Shown here: in pieces, positions 32,498 to 38,806 of the stretch
How positions within the stretch are numbered: the stretch's first letter is position 1
Layout of the letters: every line of letters begins with the position of its first letter
Origin: Candidatus Eisenbacteria bacterium
Lineage (GTDB): Bacteria; Eisenbacteria; RBG-16-71-46; SZUA-252
Assembly (NCBI GenBank): GCA_035712245.1
Contig: DASTBC010000099.1
Location: 1 to 38,806, forward strand
Reading direction: 5' to 3'
DNA: 38,806 nt
Position numbers and translations under genes: made by a program
The notes under the pieces: generated by a model
Databases searched by the model: none
What the model was told of the DNA's origin: nothing
The model's input: the letters and a program-made list of their open reading frames with translations, nothing else

Positions 32498-35209
32498 TCA
32501 GAACGTGAACCCGCCCCGGAAGTAGAATCGATCCCCCTCGACCGAGTGGGCGATCCCGGCGGAGCCCACGCCGCGGTCGTTCAGGTAGGAGATCCACGCG
32601 CCGCCGCCGACCCCGGTGTGCCACAGGTCCGATCCCTCTTCGTCGAGCCACACGCGTCCCGCGTCGGAGAACCCGAGGAGGCCGACGCGCGCGGGAAGGA
32701 GGAGCCGGATCTGCCCGAGCGAGAGCCGCGCTTCGGCGTTTCCCCACAGGGACGAGTCGCCGCGGAAGCGCTGGGCGCGGAATCCGCGCACGGTGTAGTC
32801 CGGCTCTCCGATCGCGATCTCGCCGAGGGTGCCGCCGCCGATCACGGCCGATTCCTGGAACGGGTACCTGCCGAAGACGCTCTTGCCGCCGCCCCGGAGC
32901 GCCAGGGTGATCGCGCGTCCCGCGGAGACGTACCACGCGACCGCGCCGTTCACGTGCCCGAACGTTTCCTCGACGTCCCAGATCTCGGGGTACGCCGCGC
33001 CCCCCGCGGTGACCCGCCAGCCGCGCCTCGGAAAGATCGCGCTGTCACGGCTGTCGAACTCCAGCACCGCGAACGCGCCCACCTGTCCGAAGTCGCCGAG
33101 GCCGTAGGGCTGCTCCAGCTCGATCAGAGAGGAGTCCGCGTCGTCCTGGCCTCTCAGCTTGTTGATCACGGCGAGCGGTCCGAAGGAGAGCACGCCGCCC
33201 CTGCCGAACGGCTGGCTGAACGAGGGACGGAGGAGATACTGCGTCTGGCGCACTCGCGTGAAGTCGGTGTCCTCGATGTCCTCGGTTTCGTTTCCGAGCC
33301 CATAGTAACGGAGCACCTCGACCCCCGAAGCGAAGGCGTGGAGCCCCCAGTACGAGCTCCGGTTCTCGCGCCGGAACTCTCCGTCGTACTCGACCTTGCC
33401 GTTCTGCGACCCGAACGCCCACCCGGCGCGTAGGAAGTGGCTCTGGGAGTACGGGTGCTTGCGGAACGAATACGACATGAAGTCGATGCTCCACCCGAGG
33501 AAGATCCCGAGGTCCGCGCTGTAGTTCACCCAGGGCGCCTGGATGGTCTTGTTGCCCCAGTCGCGGGGACCAATCCAGGGGGAGTTCTGCGAGCGGGGAG
33601 GCGACTCGTACCGGCGGCTGTCGTACGGCGCCCCCACCGCCACGTTCTGCCCTTCGTCGTCCGAGAGCTTCACGGGGCCGCTTCCCTTCGCGAGGAGGCT
33701 GTCGTTTCCCTGCCCCCCGATGGCTCGGATCGTGACGCCGCCGGGCGGACCCGTCACCGTGAATCGGTCGTCTCCGCCCATCGCGTAGAGCCGGACCTCG
33801 TCCGTCTCGTCCGGACGGAACGTCCGCCGGAAGTAGGGCGCGCCTCCGGCGGCCGCGGGCACCCCCTCGACGGCGGCATGCTGGCCCGAGGGAAGCGTGC
33901 CCACGGCCCGGATCGTGAGCGTGAGATCGCCGTTCTCCGCACGAACCGCGTCCACGTGTTCCGCGAGGTGCGTCATCCAGACGTCGACGTCCTTGGCCAG
34001 GTAGCGATAGAAGCGGCGCGCGATCACGCCGACGTCGTCCCGCCTCCGCTTCAGATCGCGAAGGAGCCGCGCCCCGTCGATCCGGCGCCACTCGGGCGGC
34101 ATCTTCGCCACGGCGCGCTCGAGCACCTCGTCCGTGAGGATGGCCCGCACCTGGGCGGCCATGGTGTCGAACGCGGCCGCGTCGAGGTTGCTCAGGAGCC
34201 TGCGGTCCTGATCGCGGCCGTTCCACGTGAGCCCCTGGAGGCTCCCGTACTCCTCTTCGAAGTTCTGGAACCGGGAGTCGCGCATGCGGGCGAAGTCGAG
34301 CATGACGCCGCGGTACCGGGAGAACGCCTGATCGCGGTCCTCGACCACCGGCGTGAAGAACGGGCTCTCGGGGTAGCGGCCCCAGCGCCATTGCCTGCGG
34401 TGCCGGTCCCAGTCCCCCATCATCAGGTCGACGAGCCGCGCTTTCAGGAACTCGCGCGTGTCCACGAGGGCGGTCCCCTCGTCGAGCCTCTGGTACAGGT
34501 CGCGGTAGCCCAGGATCTCGACGAGCCCGCCCGTCCCCGGACGGCCTGCCGAGGGACCGGTCGGAAACTCCGCGAAGAACCCGACCGCGCCCGCGAACTC
34601 CTTCTGGAACGGGCCGAGCGCGGGGTCGTCGGGGAGGACGACGAGCGTCCAGTCCTGGGTGTGGATCCCCGCCGCCCGCGTGATCTCGCTCGCAACGAGC
34701 TCCGAGGCGGGATGCTGGGCCGACATCTGGTCCCGAAGGAGATCCTCCGCGACCGTGCCCTGGAGGTCCTCCTCGAGGATTCCGGAGACCTCCTTCTCGA
34801 GCCCGCGGAAGGTGTAGCTCCGCCCGTCCGCGCCCTTGATCGCGAGCGCGCGGGTCTGGAGGCCGCCGACGCGACGCTCGGGCGTGAGCCCGCCCGCGGT
34901 GGCGCGCAGGTCGAGAACGGGGACGCGGACCGGCGTGTCCCAGAGCATGCGGTAGTTGTCGCCGAAGAAGAACTCGTGGATCCCGGGCTTCGCGTAGTCG
35001 TGCCCGGCCACGATCGTGACCGAGTCGCGGAAGACCGGCTGCGCGGAGGTCAGGCCCGTGAGGTGCGCGCCGTTCTGGAGCACTTCGGCAGGCTGCGCTC
35101 CCGAGCTCCCCGGGAATAGCAGGCAAACGGTCAGGGCGAAGGGGGCGAGGAGGGCGAGGAGGGCGTGTCGGAACCTCGCGGCCCAGCCCCACGGTCCGGA
35201 GCCGATCAT
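32498..35209 (-). CDS. BamA/Omp85-like barrel protein with N-terminal kinase-like periplasmic module
   Basis: 903 residues from the ATG at 35209 (an in-frame TTG at 35227 is the alternative; neither has a ribosome site). A signal peptide covers about 1-38. Residues about 110-420 match the middle region of large Bacteroidetes phosphatase-BamA fusions: [22 protein letters not shown], the [13 protein letters not shown] block, [20 protein letters not shown] (254-273) and [12 protein letters not shown] (288-299). The GDWDRH and EDRDQAF motifs look like a catalytic Asp and a metal-binding Asp of an atypical kinase fold (inference). RTX-like MGGDDRF and [11 protein letters not shown] (478-505) follow, then a surface-antigen barrel (about 555-903) ending RGGFTF. 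The N-terminal phosphoesterase domain of the known fusions is missing here. Confidence 0.85.
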   Translation of the reverse strand: MIGSGPWGWAARFRHALLALLAPFALTVCLLFPGSSGAQPAEVLQNGAHLTGLTSAQPVFRDSVTIVAGHDYAKPGIHEFFFGDNYRMLWDTPVRVPVLDLRATAGGLTPERRVGGLQTRALAIKGADGRSYTFRGLEKEVSGILEEDLQGTVAEDLLRDQMSAQHPASELVASEITRAAGIHTQDWTLVVLPDDPALGPFQKEFAGAVGFFAEFPTGPSAGRPGTGGLVEILGYRDLYQRLDEGTALVDTREFLKARLVDLMMGDWDRHRRQWRWGRYPESPFFTPVVEDRDQAFSRYRGVMLDFARMRDSRFQNFEEEYGSLQGLTWNGRDQDRRLLSNLDAAAFDTMAAQVRAILTDEVLERAVAKMPPEWRRIDGARLLRDLKRRRDDVGVIARRFYRYLAKDVDVWMTHLAEHVDAVRAENGDLTLTIRAVGTLPSGQHAAVEGVPAAAGGAPYFRRTFRPDETDEVRLYAMGGDDRFTVTGPPGGVTIRAIGGQGNDSLLAKGSGPVKLSDDEGQNVAVGAPYDSRRYESPPRSQNSPWIGPRDWGNKTIQAPWVNYSADLGIFLGWSIDFMSYSFRKHPYSQSHFLRAGWAFGSQNGKVEYDGEFRRENRSSYWGLHAFASGVEVLRYYGLGNETEDIEDTDFTRVRQTQYLLRPSFSQPFGRGGVLSFGPLAVINKLRGQDDADSSLIELEQPYGLGDFGQVGAFAVLEFDSRDSAIFPRRGWRVTAGGAAYPEIWDVEETFGHVNGAVAWYVSAGRAITLALRGGGKSVFGRYPFQESAVIGGGTLGEIAIGEPDYTVRGFRAQRFRGDSSLWGNAEARLSLGQIRLLLPARVGLLGFSDAGRVWLDEEGSDLWHTGVGGGAWISYLNDRGVGSAGIAHSVEGDRFYFRGGFTF

Positions 35210-35254
35210 CCAATCAGGGTACCCCAACCCGAGACCCGTTGGTTATGGGGTATC

Positions 35255-36427
35255 ATGCGGCCCGCCATGACCGCCCCATCCCGAGCCGGCCGGCCCGCGA
35301 CCGGCATTCGCGCGCTCCTCAAGCCCGAGAACGCGCTTCAGGTCCTCCTCGCCTTCGTTCCGCTCGCGGTGGTGGCCGAGTGGCTCCACTGGAGCCCGCT
35401 CGTCGTCTTCGGGTTCGCCTGCGCGGCGATCATCCCGCTGGCGGGGATCATGGGGAAGGCGACGGAGCAGCTCGCCTCGCGGCTGGGAGCCGGCATCGGC
35501 GGGCTCATGAACGCGACGTTCGGAAACGCGGCCGAGCTCATCATCGCGCTCGTGGCGCTCCACAAGGGACTCTACGACGTGGTGAAGGCTTCGCTCACGG
35601 GGTCCATCATCGGGAACGTGCTCCTCGTGCTCGGCGCCTCGCTCCTGGCGGGCGGGCTGAAGCGCGAGCGCCAGACCTTCGATCGGTCCGCCGCGGCCGT
35701 GGGCTCGACGCTCCTCGCGCTCGCGGCGATCGGGCTCGTGGTGCCCGCGCTCTTCCACGCGACGGCCGAGAGCGCCATCCACACGGCGACGCTCACCGCT
35801 CCTCGCGCGGCCGCGCTCGAGCGGGGGCTCTCGCTCGAGATCGCGATCGTGCTCTTCCTCGCGTATCTGGCGAGCCTCTTCTTCAGCCTGCGCACGCACA
35901 AGCATCTCTACGCGGGACAGCACGACGCGGAATCAGGGGCGGCGCACGGCGGGCACGGCCCGCCCGTGAACACGCGCCGGGCGATCCTCGCGCTCCTCGT
36001 CGCGACCGTGTTCGTCGCCTGGATGAGCGAGATCCTGGTCGGGACCGTGGAGGCCGCCTCGCACTCGCTCGGGCTCACCGAGGTCTTCGTGGGCGTGATC
36101 GTGGTGGCGATCATCGGCAACGCGGCGGAGCACTCCTCGGCGATCCTGGTCGCGATCCGCAACCAGATGGACCTCTCGCTCCACATCGCGATCGGCTCGA
36201 GCATCCAGATCGCGCTCTTCATCGCGCCGGTGCTCGTCTTCACGTCCTATTTCATGCCGCACGGCCCCATGGATCTCGTCTTCACGCCGTTCGAGGTGAT
36301 GGCCGTGGGGATCGCGGTCGTGATCGTGAACTTCGTGGCGCAGGACGGGGAGTCGAACTGGCTCGAGGGGGTGCTGATGCTGGCGGTCTATACCGTGCTG
36401 GGGATGGCCTTCTACTTCCTGCCCTGA
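35255..36427 (+). CDS. CAX-family Ca2+/H+ (cation/proton) exchanger
   Basis: 390 residues, typical length. The paired alpha-repeats of the CaCA superfamily are clear: [17 protein letters not shown] (86-102) and [19 protein letters not shown] (283-301). Their GNAAE motifs carry the cation-binding Glu (94 and 292). About eleven membrane helices are visible. The central loop [20 protein letters not shown] (215-234) is His- and acid-rich, as in CAX exchangers where it separates the halves and may bind metal. It would export Ca2+ or another divalent cation against protons. The ATG at 35255 is used; ATG at 35267 is a close alternative. It diverges from the BamA-type gene across only about 45 bp. 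Confidence 0.94.
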   Translation: MRPAMTAPSRAGRPATGIRALLKPENALQVLLAFVPLAVVAEWLHWSPLVVFGFACAAIIPLAGIMGKATEQLASRLGAGIGGLMNATFGNAAELIIALVALHKGLYDVVKASLTGSIIGNVLLVLGASLLAGGLKRERQTFDRSAAAVGSTLLALAAIGLVVPALFHATAESAIHTATLTAPRAAALERGLSLEIAIVLFLAYLASLFFSLRTHKHLYAGQHDAESGAAHGGHGPPVNTRRAILALLVATVFVAWMSEILVGTVEAASHSLGLTEVFVGVIVVAIIGNAAEHSSAILVAIRNQMDLSLHIAIGSSIQIALFIAPVLVFTSYFMPHGPMDLVFTPFEVMAVGIAVVIVNFVAQDGESNWLEGVLMLAVYTVLGMAFYFLP

Positions 36428-36431
36428 TCAT

Positions 36432-36450
36432 CCGGCGCGAGGTGCGCCGG
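36432..36450. terminator. Bidirectional hairpin between convergent genes
   Basis: CCGGCGC-GAGGT-GCGCCGG is a perfect seven-pair stem with a five-base loop, almost filling the 30-bp gap between the CAX stop and the epimerase stop. Its position favours a shared transcription end for both genes. There is no T run on either side, so termination may depend on Rho or be stem-mediated. Confidence 0.6.
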
Positions 36451-36457
36451 GAAACCG

Positions 36458-37462
36458 CTACTGCTGTCTCGGAACCGCCCCGATGCCCGACTCGAACGCC
36501 GGCGCGAGACGCCGCCGCTTCCACGCGCGCACGACCTCGGGCACGCCCTGTTCCACGGTGCGATACCGTGGCGTCCAGCCCAGGCGCTCGCGGGCGCGGG
36601 TCGAATCCACCTTGGGGCAGAACGTGAACGCCTCGACGGCCCAGGCGCCCAGGATCGGGATCAGATCCTCTTCCGGGACGAACCGGGGCTCCGCCGCCCC
36701 CATCTCGCGCGCGACGAGCCGGACGAAGTCTCCCTGCGTGGTCGGCTGATCGTCCGCGAGCAGGTAGTCGTCGCCCTGCAGCCCGTTCTCGATCGCGAGC
36801 CGATACCCCGCGGCCGCGTCCATCGCCTCGATGTAGTGCATCGTCTGCGCCCCGTCGCCGATCACCGTCGCGGTCTCGCCGCGGCTCATGGGCTCGATCA
36901 GGGTGCGCTCGAACCATCCCCCAGGCCCGTACACGAACGCGGGATTCACGCTGATGGCCTGGAGCCCCTTCTTGCGATGGCGGGCCAGGACCGGATACGC
37001 CTTCTGGTGGCGCACGCCATAGCCCCTGCCCGAGCTGATGGCGGAGCCTTCGTTCACCCATCCGTCCCGATTGGGCTCGTACATCAGCGCCCCGAAGGTG
37101 TGGATCATCCGCTTCTTCTCGCGGCGCACGGCGTCGCAGAGCCGGTCGAGGACCGAGGCCATCTCCTCGGCGTCCCGTTCCGCGTCGCTCTGCTCCTTGC
37201 GACCGCTCATCTCGTAGGGGAGCGCGAGATGAATCACGACGTCCACCCGCCGGATCGCCGAGACCCAGCGCTCGGGAGCGCGGACGTCGCCGACGATCGG
37301 CACCACCGCGTAGGGCATTCTCGCCTTGGCGTCGTCGCCGCGCGCGAGCCCGAGCACGCGGTATCCGTGCGTGATGAGCTCGCGGCACACCGCGCGGCCG
37401 ATCCCTCCGGTCGCGCCGGTGACGAGCACCGCGGTGGCATGGCCCTGGACGGGATCGTACAC
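36458..37462 (-). CDS. NAD-dependent epimerase/dehydratase-family protein (atypical SDR)
   Basis: 334 residues from the GTG at 37462, five bases after the bioY stop; a second GTG at 37429 would begin right at the Rossmann strand. The NAD(P) motif TGATGGIGR (15-23) is intact, and VVPIVGDVRAPE (53-64) marks the adenine-side Asp. VNPAFVYGPGGWF and LGWTPRYRTVEQGV are typical of extended SDRs. The catalytic Y-x-x-x-K is not canonical: GRGYGVRHQKAY has Tyr148 with His at +4 and Lys at +6, and the usual Ser/Thr-rich strand reads HTFGALMYEP. It may therefore bind nucleotide without normal epimerase chemistry, or act on an unusual substrate. Substrate unknown; co-transcribed with bioY. Confidence 0.85.
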   Translation of the reverse strand: MYDPVQGHATAVLVTGATGGIGRAVCRELITHGYRVLGLARGDDAKARMPYAVVPIVGDVRAPERWVSAIRRVDVVIHLALPYEMSGRKEQSDAERDAEEMASVLDRLCDAVRREKKRMIHTFGALMYEPNRDGWVNEGSAISSGRGYGVRHQKAYPVLARHRKKGLQAISVNPAFVYGPGGWFERTLIEPMSRGETATVIGDGAQTMHYIEAMDAAAGYRLAIENGLQGDDYLLADDQPTTQGDFVRLVAREMGAAEPRFVPEEDLIPILGAWAVEAFTFCPKVDSTRARERLGWTPRYRTVEQGVPEVVRAWKRRRLAPAFESGIGAVPRQQ

Positions 37463-37467
37463 GGGCT

Positions 37468-38079
37468 CTAGCGCCCCCGGATCCGGCGGACGCCGGCCCA
37501 CGCGAGCGGCAGCGCGCCCGCGGCGAGAACGACCTTCGCGAGGTTGCCGGCCACGAACGGCGCGAGGCCGAAGGTGATCGCGTTCTCGGCGCCCACGAAT
37601 CGCGCGAGCCACGGAATGCCGACGGCGAAGATGGCGAGATCGCCGAGGGCCATCGAGGCGAGGGTCGTGAGGAAGCGGCGATCCCAGCCGCGCTCCGCGA
37701 GCGCGCCGCAGATCCACGCGGCGGGAAGGAATCCGAAGAGGTAGCCGCCCGTCGGGCCGAGGAGAACGGCCGGGCCCGCGAGCCCTCCGGCGAAGACCGG
37801 GAATCCGGCAGCGCCTTCGGCCAGGTAGGCCAGGACCGCGGCCGTGCCGCGTGTCGCGCCAAGCGCGGCTCCCACGAGGAGCACCGCGAAGGTCTGGCCC
37901 GTGACGGGAACCGGCGAGAAGGGCAGCGGAACGGCGACCTGCGCCGAGAGCGCGATCAGGGCGCTCCCCGCGAGCACGAGCAGCACGTCGTACACGCGGA
38001 CGCCGATCCGCGCGGGAACGACCGTTCCCGCGGGACCTCGCGCGAACCGGGGCCGGAGCACTTCCGCCAGGGTCGACAT
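37468..38079 (-). CDS. bioY: BioY biotin transporter (ECF S component)
   Basis: 203 residues with about six membrane helices. Family landmarks are VAVPLPFSPVPVTGQTFAVLLVGAALG (48-74) and GGLAGPAVLLGPTGGYLFGF (about 97-116), both highly characteristic of BioY. It captures biotin and works alone or with the shared energising module (EcfA/EcfT), which is not in the window. It starts 65 bp after the stop of the upstream minus-strand gene. No BirA-like operator was recognised before it. The neighbour downstream is an epimerase-like gene not obviously linked to biotin. Confidence 0.94.
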   Translation of the reverse strand: MSTLAEVLRPRFARGPAGTVVPARIGVRVYDVLLVLAGSALIALSAQVAVPLPFSPVPVTGQTFAVLLVGAALGATRGTAAVLAYLAEGAAGFPVFAGGLAGPAVLLGPTGGYLFGFLPAAWICGALAERGWDRRFLTTLASMALGDLAIFAVGIPWLARFVGAENAITFGLAPFVAGNLAKVVLAAGALPLAWAGVRRIRGR

Positions 38080-38144
38080 AGGCGGGCCAGTCTACCCGCG
38101 CCTCCCGCCCCGCTCAATCCCCTTCTGCGAGCCGTGGCCCCCGG

Positions 38145-38806
38145 CTACGGGAGGTAGTCCACCTCGGGCATCGAGGCGATCACGTACGGCACGATCCAGG
38201 CCTTCGAGTCGTACGGAAGCTCGTCGTCGTAGAGCGTTCCGTGCGAGAGCGCGTTGACAGCGAAGTGGCGCCAGCCCTCGAGGTCGCCCGCCGGGAACGT
38301 CGCCGTGTAGGTGTTGTCCCCATTGTTCGCCATCTTCTCACGGTGTCCCGAGCGATAGAGGAGAAGGACGTCGTCGCTCCGGTTGGTCGTGACGGTGAGC
38401 TTCACCTCGGCCCCATCGCTGAACCGGAGGATCCGGCGGAGGTTGAAGAACACGAGAGGCTCCGTGAGCGTCACGTCGAGATCGCCCGACTCGACACGCA
38501 CACTCACGATCTCGCTCGTGGCGTCGCGCGAGGTCACCTTGACGCCGGAGACCGCGGCCACGCGCCAGCGCTCCCCATGAGTGTCGTCCAGCCGGACGAT
38601 GCGGCGGAGCTTCACGCGGCGCACCCAGTGGTCGCGCAGCTCCTTCCGGATCACGGTACGAGGATCATCCTCGTTCTCCGGCTCCGGGACGATGTTGAAG
38701 GTCCCCGACAGGCGCTTGTGGACCGTGATGATCGCGGTGGTCGGGTGACCCACCGAATCGCTGTCCGCGAACGCGAACTCGTACGAGCGCCGCACGTCCG
38801 TGGTGT
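38145..38806 (-). CDS. Unrecognised protein, C-terminal part (5' end outside window)
   Basis: At least 220 codons; the frame stays open to the right edge, so the true start is not seen and the GTG at 38795 should not be taken as one. The visible part is beta-rich and soluble, with alternating hydrophobic residues (VVSVRVESGDLDVTL-like strands) and a charged segment EPENEDDPRTVIRKELRDHW. Near the end, NNGDNTYTATFPAGDLEGWR resembles an Ig-like or carbohydrate-binding strand pair. No catalytic motif, membrane helix or C-terminal sorting signal is apparent. It may be a periplasmic or lipid-anchored protein, but without its N-terminus localisation is unknown. Confidence 0.7.
   Translation of the reverse strand, partial: TTDVRRSYEFAFADSDSVGHPTTAIITVHKRLSGTFNIVPEPENEDDPRTVIRKELRDHWVRRVKLRRIVRLDDTHGERWRVAAVSGVKVTSRDATSEIVSVRVESGDLDVTLTEPLVFFNLRRILRFSDGAEVKLTVTTNRSDDVLLLYRSGHREKMANNGDNTYTATFPAGDLEGWRHFAVNALSHGTLYDDELPYDSKAWIVPYVIASMPEVDYLP

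Noticed and set aside
38145-38795. Complete small gene starting at the GTG at 38795
   Set aside because: The reading frame remains open to the window edge, so the gene is almost certainly longer and truncated.
1-38806. A CRISPR, toxin-antitoxin, phage-defence or mobile-element locus
   Set aside because: No repeat arrays, transposases, integrases, nuclease-type defence genes or attachment-site repeats were seen; the gene content is chromosomal housekeeping and envelope functions.

Overview
The window is one stretch of very GC-rich bacterial chromosome with 25 protein-coding genes, two of them cut by the window edges. I see no rRNA, tRNA, CRISPR array, insertion sequence or phage gene. Several traits point to a Gram-negative of the FCB superphylum, most likely a Candidatus Eisenbacteria-type genome (inference): a secreted protein with an NPFNPETTIRYS...GVYFYKL C-terminal sorting/FlgD-like domain, a DUF5916 surface protein, several outer-membrane beta-barrels, and frequent GTG starts.

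Layout. 1-593 (minus): start of a probable S41 peptidase, translationally coupled to a small DUF6249-type membrane protein. 702-1903 (plus): ECF sigma factor coupled by ATGA to its zinc-motif anti-sigma. 2008-4272 (plus): nucleotide-transporter-like membrane protein with a HEAT-repeat tail. 4285-7442 (minus): a Ser/Thr kinase with six N-terminal membrane segments, overlapping (TGATG) a periplasmic HtrA protease. 7549-11005 (minus): ABC-F ATPase and a succinate-semialdehyde-type aldehyde dehydrogenase. 11160-16872 (plus): complete 2-oxoglutarate dehydrogenase operon sucA-sucB-lpd. 16873-17297: 425 bp without a credible gene but with a perfect hairpin. 17298-18398 (minus): two tandem small outer-membrane barrel proteins. 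18663-21572 (minus): large secreted protein with the sorting domain. 21675-24350 (plus): membrane-fused spermidine-synthase-like protein, divergent from it. 24376-26667 (minus): FadE-like acyl-CoA dehydrogenase. 26965-29607 (plus): DUF5916 protein. 29703-31400 (plus): SulP transporter. 31526-31996 (plus): orphan prepilin with a structured leader. 31993-35209 (minus): BamA-type barrel with a kinase-like periplasmic module, then a small metallophosphoesterase. 35255-36427 (plus): CAX-type Ca2+/H+ exchanger. 36458-38079 (minus): BioY followed by an atypical NAD-dependent epimerase. 38145-38806 (minus): unrecognised partial protein.

How it fits together. Central metabolism (2-oxoglutarate dehydrogenase, SSADH, acyl-CoA dehydrogenase) is interleaved with envelope functions: HtrA, DUF5916, barrels, secreted CTD protein, BamA-like protein, ion transporters. 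Two signalling pairs stand out: sigma/anti-sigma and membrane kinase/HtrA. The least explained items are the BamA-type protein carrying DWDRH...EDRDQ motifs beside a free metallophosphoesterase, the inverted-topology kinase coupled to HtrA, and the folded leader in front of the lone prepilin gene. All functional names rest on reading motifs by eye; no database search was run.
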